DNA of 64,000 bases from Haemonchus contortus (GCA_000469685.2 LS997562.1:14245552-14309551); one strand, 5' to 3'. Shown: positions 23,487 to 35,742, counted from the first letter of the stretch. Numbers and translations are program-made. The notes: generated by a model from the letters alone, not told the origin.

Positions 23487-24688
23487 ATGAAACGTCGCAA
23501 GTCGTATACAGCAGCTTTCAAGCTGAACGCCGTCAAGTATCGTGATTTGCATGGAACTCTGGCAGCGGCTAATCATTTTGGAGTCACTGAAGCAATGGTA
23601 AGAAAGTGGGTTGGTGATCGACGAAATCTTCAAGAGATGCCAGCAATGAAGAGAGCCCGACGATACAAAAAACCAAGCGTTGAAGAAGTTGAATATGCCG
23701 TCCACGACTGGATTGTCAAAAAACGAGAAGAAAATAGAGCTGTCACGGTGAAAGAAATAAGGACCAAAGCAAAGGAATTAGCAGAAGAGCATGGTCACCA
23801 AAATTTCAAAGCATCTGCGCATTGGTGCCACCTGTTTATGGCGCGAAAAAAGCTCTCTGTACGAAGAAGAACAAGTGTCGGGCAACCATTACCGCCTGAA
23901 CATCTACAAAAATGCTCGGATTTTCGAAAGTTCGTTGCAGCTGAAGCCTTAAACGTATCCCCTTTCAATTTGGGAAATATTGATGAAGTACCAGTTCCTT
24001 TTGATATCGTCTATGAACGGACAGTTGATGTGAAGGGACGAGAGAACATTAAAATTGATTCTACCGGCCATGAGAAATCTAATTTTACTGTTGTATCGGG
24101 AGTGACTGCTGCTGGAGAGAAACTTAAACCAGTGATTATTTTAAGAAGAAGTTAATGCCAAAAGGACAATTTCCTCCAGATGTCATTGTGAAAACAAATG
24201 AAAAAGGTTGGATGAATCAGGAATTGTTTAAAGAATGGATGGTTGAAGTATGGAACAAGAGAGAAAATCACAATTCCGACCCTGACTGCTCTTTGCTGAT
24301 ATTTGATTCTGCTCGTTGCCACGTAACTGATGAAGTGCAATAATTTTGTCAACAATACAGCAAAATAGCCGTAATACCAGGAGGATTGACTAAAATATTG
24401 CAACCCTTAGACGTCGGCATCAACAAACCGTTTAAAGACCACTTGAAAGCTGGCTGGGAAAAATGGATGAGAGATGAAACCAAAGCAACTTACACAAAAA
24501 GTGGAATAAGGAAAAGGATGAGCTACGAAGAAGCTGCATTTCTTGTTAGCGAAAGTTTCCATTCCATCTCATGTGATGTTATTCAACATAGCTTTGAAAA
24601 AGCATTGTGTGATTTGGAAAATCTCAAAAACGATTTTGCCATGATGAATATAAACGATGATGACGAAGTAGAAATTGAAAAAGTTTAG
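23487..24688 (+). pseudogene. pogo/Tigger-type transposase (POGK-like), broken
   Basis: DDE_1-family transposase that moved the surrounding element. The start ATG (23487) opens a 222-codon frame. Residues 1-55 (RRKSYTAAFKLNAVKYRD ... VRKWVGDRRNLQEMP) form a Brinker/psq-type helix-turn-helix as in vertebrate POGK. Residues ~65-140 form a CENP-B-type second DNA-binding domain ending SVRRRTSVGQPLP. The catalytic triad is visible: D in GNIDEVPV, D in LLIFDSARCH and D in LQPLDVGINKPFKD. A one-base frame change near 24150 (after KPVIIL, before LMPKG) and one in-frame TAA at 24341-24343 (after DEVQ) break the gene. Otherwise it is well preserved and ends in an acidic tail before TAG at 24686-24688. 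It is inactive as it stands but young. Confidence 0.93.
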
Positions 24689-25146
24689 TGTTATGTTTAT
24701 GTTGGAGTCCTTGTTGTTTATTGTCTATTGTATTAGTATTTGTTTATTGTATTGTGTTATTGTTTATTGTTGTCAAATGAAGTTTTAAAAATATTTTTTT
24801 CAAAATCATTTTTTACCGGTAAATTAAACCGCTCTTCTCTATGGAATTCTACTGATCGAATGAGCTCTTCAAGTTCTATCCAGATATCAAATTCCGGCAT
24901 TTCTAGAAAGATTCCGGCAGAAATTCCGTTGAAATCGCTATTTTTCTATATAAATTGTTTATTGTGTGGGCGGGGTTTAGAGTTGGGGGCGGAGCTTCTT
25001 CTAAACTTCTTCTTAGATTTTTATTTATCCGTCCATCAAGTTAGAGGAGTGACTGCATTCTATTTCAATTTCATTCCAATTCATTTTTCACCCGTAAATT
25101 AAACCGCTCTTATCTATGGGATTTTAGGGTATTAGCTCCCATGGAG

Positions 25147-25447
25147 CGGAGGTGGTGTAGTGGCAAGTGGCGCACAATATCACACGCACGGTCAGGGGTT
25201 CGAATCCCGGATCGATGCCCGCCTAGGCCAACCAAGCTTTCCATTCCTCCGGATTCGGTCAATTGGTTCCAGGCTCGTCTGGGAGGATAAAAGCACTGAC
25301 TTGTACATTGGCTGGCCTCCGCAAGTCATTGCATAGGGCTTATACGCACTCATTACGCCACTTCGATTTTGAATGAAAGTCGAGTGCGGGGCGCATCCCT
25401 CAGACGAGATTGACTGACGTTAAAAATTTTATCCTTTTATCCTTTCA
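25147..25447 (+). repeat. tRNA-derived SINE, best-preserved copy
   Basis: Type example of the family. A box TGGTGTAGTGG at 25153-25163 and B box GGTTCGAATCC at 25197-25207 have the spacing of a tRNA-derived Pol III promoter. The non-tRNA body follows (ACTGACTTGTACATTGGCTG, TTATACGCACTCATTACGCC, AAGTCGAGTGCGGGGCGCAT), then the tail TTTTATCCTTTTATCCTTT. It begins 16 bases beyond the TA at the end of the pogo element. Confidence 0.92.
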
Positions 25448-27498
25448 ATAATAACTCACTTATAGGCATCTTATAATATCGACTCATATGAACGATGTGT
25501 AGAATTCATGAGAATTCCATAGATTAACGTCAAATACCCACAAAAACCTATTCGTCTGGGGAAGATAATCAAATGGAGATTTTATTCATTTATATATCAC
25601 TCAGAAATGTTTCCATTGTTCCCTTAACAGGAACGTGATCAATCTGGTAAAGAGAATCTTTTAAATTATAAAATTAATAAATAAAAAAGTACGCTTCTGT
25701 GATATAATATGTATGGAAGTCTTTCTTGGTCGGCGACCCCTCTGTACGCTGCCAAACCACTTTGCCAAATGGTGCACCATTGCAATTTCCATATATTCGC
25801 ACAGCTGCAACCGCCATCTCTCTAAATTTCATCTTAATATTAATAATATTCGTCTAATTTTCCAAATAAGGGATCCGTAATTCTGCTTCACTGGAACTCC
25901 TCATTTTTAGTGTTCATTTCGTAAGGGCATTTCCATATCAAAATGGAAGACGTGCTGGAAAGCGCTTTTTACGAGGATCTGTTAAGTCGGTCATAGTCTT
26001 GATGGTCACTCTCTCATCACATAGTCACCTTATTACGTATTCTCCCATCCTTATTATCCATTTTCTTTCATAGTGCATGCTGCACCCTGGTCCCATCCCG
26101 TCGGTGATGTACTGATCATAGGAGGAAAGGACTCTTCCCTTTGGCTCAATTTTGCTTGTGGTAGCTCGTTCGCCCAATTTTGTCGGTCCTGAGATGCCTA
26201 CGTTAATAAGGACGCCGCATCTGGTTCTCTGTTAACCAAGCTTCAAGCAAGTAGGCGATACCATGATTACAAGTGAACAGAATAAAAGAAGCGACCTGGA
26301 GAAAATTAAAGTCGAGAGAGTTAAGAAGCAAGCAACTATAGCCCTGCCTAGAGCTTACGTTCTCGACTTTGATTCTTTCCTATTCTACCCACACTCCAGA
26401 TACGTAGTGTCTGCTCAATCAGGGTGAGCTGCTCGTCAAAAAGGGAAAGCGCATAGGACTCCCTGATAGACCCTGGAGCAGAGTTTAATGCGAAGTTCTG
26501 AGCTCTATTATCGAGCAAAAATGAAAAAAGTCACTGCTAATCACCCAATGAATTCAGAGATCTGGGAGGTAGCCGACATTTGGGGTAACTACACATTGCA
26601 CCGGGAGGTGCTCCATAAATGCTCTCGTGGAGTGACTTGTTTCTAATTCCCTGGCCTACGGAGCTGGACTACATTGGTTCACAAGAGGGAGGGACAAATG
26701 GGAGCTGGGTTTTCCCCAACTAAATCTGTGATAAAAGAACAGAATTCATTACGAGGCCTATGCTCTAGTCATCTCAGTAAGACGCTCATTCCTGTCCCTT
26801 AAAATAGTAGGAATTAATTGTACTTCCAAGACAAGAACTGGTTTGTTGGAGTTATCGTCGAGTAGACCTATATCTTTTTCCTGTAATCTGCTTTCCAGTG
26901 GTAGCTCAGAACAGCTCATATCATCCTTCGACTATTCAAGTTATATCCAAAAGCGACCTTCAAAATGATGTTTCAGCAGTCGAGGTCTTCCCAACATTCT
27001 CGGCTCTCTTGAATTCAATACTTCTAATTTACTTCTTCTGAAAATCCATCGGACTAGCCTCTGAGACTATTAAGTGGCAGTGTACAAAACCGAAACTCAA
27101 TTCATTGCCCAAATTTGGATCTTTGCCGCTCAGGAGAATTGAGCCGCTCATGAGCACGTAGAGAGATCGTGTAGGCGGAAGCCTTGTGATTCGTTTCTGA
27201 TTAGACCAATTTGCACGGGTCAAAGTTGTCCTCGTACCCTCGTGATGAGGTCCGTTCCAACCATTGTCCTCATTTCCAGCCGTACTCATGAGTGCGCTAT
27301 GTCTGGACTACTGGGCTGACCAAAAATGGTCGTATTCTGTTGACTGCTATACCATAAATCATACTGTAATGTTTCGACTGAAATTCTCAAAACTTTTTTT
27401 TATCCACTCGACGTCACTCTCATGTTCTCCGTGCTTTCCTCTGGAGAGGTCCACCTTTACTACTCTCATTAGTTGAGATTTTTAGTCCCCCTTAAGTT
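25448..27498. other. Unannotated stretch
   Basis: No gene is supported. A minus-strand frame at 27029-27289 is open for 86 codons from an ATG but shows no domain and no adjacent splice structure that I can defend. Confidence 0.45.
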
Positions 27499-27506
27499 AA
27501 AGGTTG

Positions 27507-27553
27507 TTCTTCTTTACGACCTTTTCTGGATGAAACGGTGTCGTAAAGAAGAA
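27507..27553. repeat. Hairpin with 14-bp perfect stem
   Basis: TTCTTCTTTACGAC (27507-27520) pairs exactly with GTCGTAAAGAAGAA (27540-27553) around a 19-base loop. The outer bases (AAAGG ... CCTTTT) extend the stem imperfectly. A second small hairpin (CGTATCTT/AAGATACG, about 27588-27609) follows. Function is unknown. Confidence 0.6.
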
Positions 27554-27724
27554 AAAGCCTTTTATTGTAAATTTTACTGGTTTCTTACCGTATCTTGAGA
27601 ATAAGATACGTCAATATATTCCATGAAAGGCTTGACCAACCAATACTGACGATTGAAATGATTTTCATCAAATCACGTTGGAAACATTTTTGTAAACTAT
27701 CAAAAAGCCGGGTCAGAGGTTCGA

Positions 27725-27850
27725 AGGCACAGTTCAAGATGGAAATGGTTTCCGAGACACATTTCTAGGATGAATTTGTGACCCCCAAGTATGCCAATTG
27801 TAGCGCTATCAGATCGAAAAACAGCCTGGATAGGGAGTGATGAGGGCGTA
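27725..27850 (+). repeat. Partial piggyBac-like MITE (5' end only)
   Basis: Starts AGGCACAGTTCAAGATGGAA and follows the family through GATGAATTTGTGAC and AAAACAGCCTGGATAGGGAG. The remaining ~380 bp is absent. Confidence 0.7.
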
Positions 27851-28369
27851 AGTCTTGCACCCACACAGAAACGAAAATTCAGTTCGTGCACTCGGCACTG
27901 AAGGTAATCCAGCTATGAATTGATGCATACCTATCCCCCAGCTTCCCAGCATCGGCCCAGTGTCCTTGCCCAAAGTCCCTCTCCGACGCGTCGCCTATGG
28001 GTGAGAACTTGCGTTTCAAAAGGGAGTTATACCGTCCCACTGTAAGAGCCAAGTGCCTATACCGAATTTTCCGTATCTGTTTGTATCCAGTGTACCGTCT
28101 GTCGAAGGCATTGAACACCATTCAGGATGGAGCGTAAATGTTGGAAATACCGATGGGTTCGGGAGATGAGTTCGGCATTTTCGACAAACTTTGGCCAGCT
28201 TCCCGCAACAGCACACAACTGTCAGCTCTTCAATGCTTTTTCTATCGTCGCACTCCGTCACTGTACTACTCCCCTTTTCTACCAATTTTTGAAGCCTCTT
28301 CTGTCTCGAATCCTGTTGATTTTCGCGCTACCCTGGCTTCTTCTGCCTGGTCCTTTGGCATTTGCTCAA
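27851..28369. other. Unannotated stretch
   Basis: Several overlapping open frames on both strands, none with a recognisable domain. No repeat recognised. Confidence 0.4.
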
Positions 28370-28916
28370 AGGCGCAGTTCGAGAACTTCTAGGTAACCTT
28401 TTTAGGTGGGAACCATATTTTCGAGGTACCCTTTTTGGGTGGGAAACTGGAAGTGTTGATATAGGATAGTGTTGATATAGAGGAGTACATCGGTGGCGAA
28501 GAAAGCGAGAAAATCCGCCTCTTCAAGGCTTTTCAAAGCAGTGGAAGTGGAGGTTGTACGAGATCACCGCGACGGTAATGGCATGTAAGGGGTGTTTGGA
28601 CGAGATTTAGCTTGCTCCCATTGGTCAAAGAGATAACTTCATCGAGCCGAAATTGTCCGAAACTGCCTTTCACTGTCGCCATGGGTTATGACGAGTTGTT
28701 TGAACTTCCTTCATGGGAGTCACTTGAGATAGTGCAGCCTCTACAAAACCATTGAAACTCGTCCACTATGGGTGTGACATACACACTGTACAATCACTGG
28801 CCCCTTATTGTGCCTATCCACGACGTTTTCCGTCTTTACAACTGCGGGTGTGGTACAGAGCCTCAAATTCATACTGTAGGGGATCTAAGAAACCATTTTT
28901 ATCATGAACTGTGCCT
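28370..28916 (-). mobile_element. piggyBac-like TTAA MITE, full length
   Basis: Reverse-orientation copy from AGGCGCAGTT (left) to AACTGTGCCT (right). TTAA follows at 28917-28920 and TCAA precedes, a decayed TTAA duplication. It contains the family blocks GGACGAGATT, CTGCCTTTCACTGTCGCCAT and GACGAGTTGTTTGAACTTCC. No coding capacity. Confidence 0.88.
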
Positions 28917-28920
28917 TTAA

Positions 28921-31149
28921 ACTATGTGCCTCAGAACGGTTGTGAACTGCATTGTTAAGGTCGACCGACGCCCCGGCACGCCCAAGTTCCGATGTCCTTT
29001 CCCTTGACAGAAATCGAGTATCTCTGCTGAATCTTTTTTCAATTTACTACATCTGATTGCTTAATGCTCATTAGATTTGCCCACTTGGGTGACTTTCTCT
29101 ATCCGGATGACGTGTGCTTTTTCCACCCTATTACCCAACCTGTCTTCCCAGTGCATTACACTAGATGCAATCAGTACCGCTTTTTCACTATTATCACACG
29201 TTGCGTCTCTTTCCCCATATGTTCCCTCTTTCAATTAATCTTCGATCCTCCTAATCCTGTGTGGCCTTCAGTTTAGACTAATCCGATCCAAAAGATGCTT
29301 GTTGCATTAGGCAATTATGGCAACAACTGTCAGAGAATTTGATCATTTTCTGCGGGCTGCTGGGTTGGATAATGACTGGATGGGGTGCCGGAATCTTTCC
29401 CCGAATTCCCCCGGCAAGCGACAGTGTTCATGCGGCAACTACCCCATCCTTCCATGATAATTCAAACCTTTCCTCTCATAGCGCGCGACTGAGCGCGATC
29501 GGGTGCCGCGAACGCCATGCCGTTTTCGGGGAGAAGGTACCGAAGCCGACTGGTGGGTACTTCTCGCCTCTCTGTTTCTTCATTGGAAGGAATAAGCCTG
29601 AAACTTCAACCCGAAATCCTAAAGCCGAGGTTGGGTCAGTACGAAGAGTTGCTGTAGATTGGAAGATTTTTATGTGCTTGCTTATTTCTAAGTAAGTTTT
29701 CGTATTGGCTCCAAGAAAAGGAGGAGGGGCTTAGGGTGTCGTTGAGAAACGAAGGATGAGAACAGCGTAGCTGGATTGGTACTTTCCCGGCGTGGCCTAC
29801 CTGTTGAAGGCAGTAAGTTTTTACAAAAGTGACTGCGAATTTTAGTTTCCAGGTGTTCGACAAAAAACCGAATTTGAATTTTTATAATTTTTATGATACA
29901 TGACAAGCTTTTATGTTCTCTAATCAAAGTTGGTCACATGCTCTATGTGCTTCCTGGTAACGCCATTTGAAAAGTGCTATCATGAAAAAAGCTGGCTTTA
30001 GATGAAGGAGCAAAAAATGAGTGCAGAAGCCTACCATCACGGGCGATTTTTCTCGGGCTCTTCGAGAAAGAGGCAAGTTCTGTCCTTGCGGGTGCGCCTT
30101 ATCTTCTACAGCTTCAGAACTGACGGTCTCTTACCTCCACCCGGTCATCTTGGTAGGGTATTACCAAAGTGATTTCTCTAGGGAGAGGATTCGCTATCCT
30201 TGAATTGACTCCTCGTCCACATTTCAATCTTTCCATGCTACGTGCGTTCCCAGCTGTAACTCACGAAATCGAACTAGCTCCGTTCCACAACTCACACGGG
30301 CTACAACTGCCAATGGCTTCAAGTCGAAGGTGAACTCATCTGGAGCTCCTGGAGCCCATCCACTGAGAAAGTGTCAAAATGCGCAGTCTGAAAGGTGGTT
30401 CACGAGCCTTCTTATTTATCTCTAGTTGTTTTCCTAGTTGTAATTTACGAGACCTTTCTGGACATCTGTAGGTTCCACCTTAGCTAGGCTGGAGACAGAA
30501 ATGGCGAATGGTAAGGATGAATTTCAGGTATTGTTAACTTCCAGGCTCTGACGGAGGCACTAAGTCAGAATATGAGGTTATCCAATAAAAACCTATGACA
30601 CCTTGGCTGAGGCTTTACGAGTAAGGGGAGATGGGCCGGCATACATCGAGGTATACTATACAGATTCACCGAGAGGTGGTCATGGTCGCTTCTGGAGAGC
30701 AATTTTGTTTCATCGCACTGAATTCTCCTTATATCCTTGCATATCAGCAGTCCTTGGTAACTGGAATGCCCTCAAGGAATTGAAGGAATTCCTTTTTTTC
30801 TATGAAACATTCTTTAAAACCTACGGGTGTGGTTTATATGACTTCTTTTTCTCAATTAACCGCTCACGTCAGCTCGCTGTCAGTGGAGGACTTTCTTTTT
30901 TCTGTTTTCTCAAATCTTCTGCTATAAAATGAGACTTTATCCTAGAACTCCTCAATACCGACTCCTTTCCTTTTCGTATCGGTGTGAGAGGACATTGGGT
31001 TCCTCTCTATTACTTCGTCTCTCTATCACTCGTTTATATTTCTCCACCGTATGCTGTCGTTATGGTTCAATTTTAAAAGTCTACGTTCTCAAGCGAATAC
31101 CGTAATGTCACGATGGAAGAGTTGCTGAGGGCTATCGCCATATTCCCAA
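28921..31149. other. Unannotated stretch
   Basis: No gene supported. Open frames at 29339-29695 and 30603-30932 (plus) lack recognisable domains, and I could not join them to neighbouring exons. Confidence 0.45.
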
Positions 31150-31159
31150 TCTTCTAGCA

Positions 31160-31620
31160 CATGCAGAAAGCGGGGGGTCGCATTATCACACGTGTGGTCC
31201 CGGGATCAAACGAACTCCAGGACGGCCGCCGGTGAGAGATGGTCAGACTTCTTCACGAAATATCTGAACGAAAGGAATGTTGATCCTCGTGTCCCTGGAG
31301 CGTGAACGATTCATTGGACCACTCTGGCTCGTGACAGAGACGAGTGAAGACGTTACTGGCGCCCGCTCGAGGAAATCGACGATCAACGGGACGACAGGTG
31401 ATATAGGTGATGGTTCCGGGATCATGAAACGATGCCAACCTGAGCTAACCAAACTTCTTCGTCCTTTCGGGGTCGGTCAATCGGTACTAGACTCGCCTAG
31501 GAAGATGAAGCACTGACTTGTACATTGGCTATACATTGAACACCAGAAGTCATAATATACACCACGTGGGCACGGTAAGCCAATTGAATTTTACATGGAA
31601 GTCGGTTGAGAGTGGCACCT
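31160..31620 (+). repeat. Diverged SINE split by an RTE fragment
   Basis: The 5' part (GCATTATCACACGTGTGGTC, to about 31213) and the 3' part (from 31416: AGCTAACCAAACTTC, GGGGTCGGTCAATCGGTA, GCACTGACTTGTACATTGGC) belong to one SINE. They are separated by a truncated RTE element. The B-box region is duplicated at the junctions as CCGGGATCA at 31200-31208 and 31416-31424. Confidence 0.75.
31214..31415 (+). pseudogene. RTE retrotransposon 3' end, 5'-truncated
   Basis: Encodes the C-terminal tail of an RTE-type endonuclease/reverse-transcriptase protein: GRPPVRWSDFFTKYLNER, then THWTTLARDRDE-like and RRYWRPLEEIDDQR blocks (31220-31396). This is the conserved end I know from nematode RTE elements, with two in-frame TGA stops. 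The short 3' tail GGTGATATAGGTGATGG is typical of RTE tails. CCGGGATCA plus an imperfect AAACGA repeat on both sides is the TSD. RTE insertions are usually 5'-truncated, as here. Confidence 0.82.
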
Positions 31621-34600
31621 CGAAGAAGGGACCAGTTGAAATGGAAAGACGTTCAATCTCTCAACATGCTGACTTTCTCTTTCTTCCCGACGGTTTCGAC
31701 TGTTTGCGGAGTTATTACTAATACTTAAGGCATGGCTATACAAGAATTTAAATTGATGCTTCTGCTGCCCGTGAATTCCTTGCATCTACTCGAGCCCCTA
31801 AGAATATCTGAGGAGGACAACTGTCGGAATATGTCTGTGAGAAATGGGAGTAAACTCCAATTTTCTTCAGTTACTGCTTTTCTGCCTTTTCTTTTCCTTT
31901 TGAGTGCTTTAATTACAAATGGTTTTTTTTCGCATGGAAAAAGTTTCGAAAGACTCGAAAGACTACAAAAAAGAGGCTCACTGGCTGCGAAGACAAAACG
32001 ATAGAAATAAACATTTTCTGGCAGGAGAGGTGAGGTGGGATTGTCGAAAAGTGGTTCAATTGAACCACTTAGCCAAATTTTCGATTTCTTTATTGAAAAG
32101 GTGAGAAATAAGGCACAAAAAGGGACCGTTCAGACATAAGAAAGCTTGATAGGGCTGTAACGGCTCCGTAACCATCGAATTTGCCCTCCGAACTGAGGAA
32201 GCTACTGATCTTGTAATTGAGATGACGCTGTATATATGTGTAGTAGATGCAAAAACCAGGGGCGGGGCCAAAGTTGCAGTTGCTGAACGAATCCAAGCCT
32301 TTCAGACGTCGAATCTTCGCTGCATCCTTTCTCAAGATTATTCTGGAAGCCAGTACGCTTCTCATACTCTTCTCCTATAGATGCTCATGTAGTCTAGGCG
32401 TATGAAGCTCTCCGTGAGCTATTTCACCTGCTGTTACATACCCTTGCCGACAGGGAGAGAGCCTACTCTGGAGAGGTTGACCTCTTTGCCTTATGAGGCA
32501 ATTTGACTTAATTCGAAATTTTACCCCTCCAAACTGAAGATGCGGGTATGCTAAAGAAAATTGTATCGTTTGTACAGTCTCATTACTTTCTCTGGTTCGA
32601 GTATTTTCAATTATCTCTGTCTGGATTGATTTCTTTACCCCTCGCAACATTCTCGCAACATTCTTCTGAATGGGAACAGTTCCAGTCGATCATTGAATTG
32701 AGTTGGAATTGAATTTGGTCTATGGGGTAATGGCATTGCTAGTTCTCCTATCACCAATTCGAGACAAAATCGAGTTTTGAAGTGGATTGAACTCGCCTAG
32801 ACAGCTTTCTTCATCAAATCCGGACTCAGGCAATCATTTTGTGAACCTTTGTGAGGGATATGGGTGTCTAAGACCACTTCATACTCTTGTAATGGGCAAT
32901 TCGCTGAGCTCCTAATGGGACCATCGTTGAGTAGTTCGCTTTCGCTCAATGCTGTCATTCAATGAGACCCTCCTACTCCTACAGTTATATCAGCTCTATG
33001 GGATGAGGTCGTTCAACTTCCCTAGAGTAATGATTCTTTCCGGTTCGAGGAGGACAGCTCCAGAAAAAGAATCGAGTGATTAGCCCCTGATCAGTGATGC
33101 TTCTCGAACGGTCCACCGATAAGGGAAAAATTCAAGGAATCCTGCTCAGGAATCCCCGATAGCTGGTCTACGTCTCACTGTCTGGGATGTTTAGAAACCT
33201 TCCAACTGAAGAGACTTCAACCGTGCCTTCCGAATATGGGTGAGGGCGCGCTACAGGTTTTCATGATGTGTTTTTTTTTTCAAAGAAAATGAACTCTGAC
33301 CCGGGACTCCGCCTATGATACACACCGTTCATGATCAGTTCAATTCGTTCGAAAGGGTCACTTTCATTTCACGCGTTTGGTCCCCCCGTGGGCTGCAACC
33401 TACGGGTGATCTCATCAGGTACCCGGGTCTTATTGTTTGATAATTTGGAAACTAAGTGGGTAAGAGCGATCACTACAGCGCCTTCCTGAAAGTGGAGGTT
33501 TTCCAATTGAACGGCATTGCCTCAGACTCCGATTAACTCGGAGGAACTGTTTGTGATATGATTTTACATTTCATTTGATACATTATCTTCTATACGACAA
33601 CATACTCGACGTCAGAGCTCAAAATTCATAGCTCTCAATGTATGCCTGACTGCCTCCTAATGGCTTCTGTAGCGTCAGCAACAAAATAACCATTTTATTA
33701 CAACGTTGACATCACGTTTCTAAATCGCTAAGTGAATTCCTCGAACTCCTCAGTTTCTCCAGAATTTATTCAATAAAAGTCTATATGCTAGTCTCTATAC
33801 ACTCGCCTTAATAGGGTCCTATTTGAGGATCGAAGTCGAAGAACCAAGCCCCCATTACACCATTTGTTCCAAGGGTCACTTTTTTGAAGGGCATAAGTAA
33901 AGGTAAAGGACAACCATAGCGGCTATCCTACAAGCCATAACAGTCCTTTCATTCAGAGCTTATCAACAGTTTGGAGAAGGTGCCGGGCCTGCAGTTTAAA
34001 AAACGGCCATTTCCAGTGGCCGACTGATGTTCACAGCATAACTGTTTGTGGTTCAACGACATTCATCAACCCAATGGCCGCTGAGCTGATTGTACCTCCG
34101 GGAATAGAATGTGTTCCTCATCAGCTTTGCTTTGGCCTCCAACCAGCTCCGATTGGCTTGCAATGAGCAGACACTGATCTGTAGCTTCGATGAAAAGCCC
34201 AGAAAAAGGGCGTCTCATGGGATAGAAGAGGCTATTCTGATTCCACGTAAGTTCTAAACCAGGTACATAGATATGTTGAAAAGGGAGAACACCTGGGTCA
34301 CGATGTAACTCACACTCCTTGGGTACCAAATAGGCCACCAACAGAACGTCCAACGTCTCACTGTAAATAGTTTGGACTGAGTCAATTGTGGCAGAATGGG
34401 AGGGCTGTTCAGAAGTAGTCTTATGGACTGTTGCCCATAACACCGCTAGAAGGAAGTCCTTTTGTCACGGGTACCTTCGAATATACATAGAACAGAACCC
34501 CTAGAACTCGTCTGCCAATGATTATAGGGTTTGTAGCAGCACTTTGAGGTTCGCTGACCAATTTATGGCTTCCATTTTAAGAATCCTCCCGAGTAATGCT

Positions 34601-35742
34601 CATACTATTCCTACTATGATTCTTGGAGTTCTAATCCCAAAAGCTTAGACTGCTGAGATCAAAACAGCAATTTAAGTAAGCCTCTGGGATTAGTGTTTGG
34701 ATAATCACCGAATCCCATCAATATAATCCTACCGGACTTCATCTGTTTGGTTCCTAGGTTTCCGCAACATGGTCGTTAAACTCGGACCTCGGCTAGAGAA
34801 CTTTTTAGTCTGTCGGGTTTCCGGAGTAAGCTGCTCCGCTGATAGAAGATCATTCAGCTTGTTGGCTTCATCGGTGCTCTTCTAGTCCATTTACAATTGC
34901 AAACCTCCTTCCGACCCATTATCACACGTCTAATCGACTTCTTCGATACTGCCTCCACATACTGCTCCCCCCTTGAAAAAGCTTTCCTATAACTCACAAC
35001 TGTCTATACTGATAGGAATAGATATCGTTCACCCTATTCTTCACGGTTCCTTCGACAGTTTTTGACCGAACACCTGCTTCTACCTCAGGACTATCCCGGG
35101 AGGCCCTTCGGCCTACTGCCGGGGTCAGCCTGGAAACCTGAACCTGGAAAACGTCCCTAATATTTGCCTAACGACCTTCTAGAGGGATTTAAGCTCGTAG
35201 AATTCATGCGCCTCTCTATCGACGTGGTACTCCAATTAATTGGATTTGTAAGGTACTGCTAGGCTTTGTCAACGCCCCCCAATTGGACCATTGTCTGTCT
35301 AATTGGATTTCGTGACGTTTATGTACTTTAGATCTACGCAGTCCCTTTTCCACGTAGTCTTCACCGTTTAAATCAAACACGTCCTTTTCTCATCCCTCTT
35401 AGCCATAAATTCCTTTACGTTTTCGAAGAATTCGTCAAAAGCACCGGTCAATGCTAACACTTCCTGTTTTGCCAACCACTCTAGTTCCATTTCAGGAGCA
35501 TGTCATATCGAAGGGCTCCCAAATGGCCTCTCATCCTTAGGCGCTGAAACACTCTTCCACCTGGAATTCTTGTCTACTAGCGTCCGAGCTAGCAATTTTT
35601 TTCGAAAAATAAAAATGCCATTGTCAGGGACCCCTCTATAAACTCGCAAGGTAAGAAAATGGGTTTCAACTGACGCTGGAATCGTTTCCCCATCCCTGTG
35701 ACATTTTTCCTATGAATATGATGCTGACTAGTGTGCGCATTG
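31621..35742. other. Unannotated stretch
   Basis: About 4 kb without a supported gene or known repeat. An open minus-strand frame at 34066-34443 (125 codons) has no domain I recognise. Composition is even, without strong simple repeats. Confidence 0.45.

Larger units (their letters stand above)
23053..25129 (+). mobile_element. pogo/Tigger-type DNA transposon, 2077 bp
   Basis: The ends are CCCTAAAATCTCATAGATAA on the left and, reverse-complemented, CCCTAAAATCCCATAGATAA on the right, with one mismatch in about 26 bases. They are flanked by TA at 23051-23052 and 25130-25131, the TA duplication of the Tc1/mariner/pogo group. The CATAGATAAGAGCGG motif is repeated in tandem just inside the left end. 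A near-copy of the right end occurs again near 24815-24852; both may be transposase-binding sites. The element contains one decayed transposase gene and a nested MITE. Confidence 0.92.

Noticed and set aside
25147..25220. SINE heads as working tRNA genes
   Set aside because: A and B boxes are present, but acceptor and anticodon stems do not form and each head continues into the SINE body.
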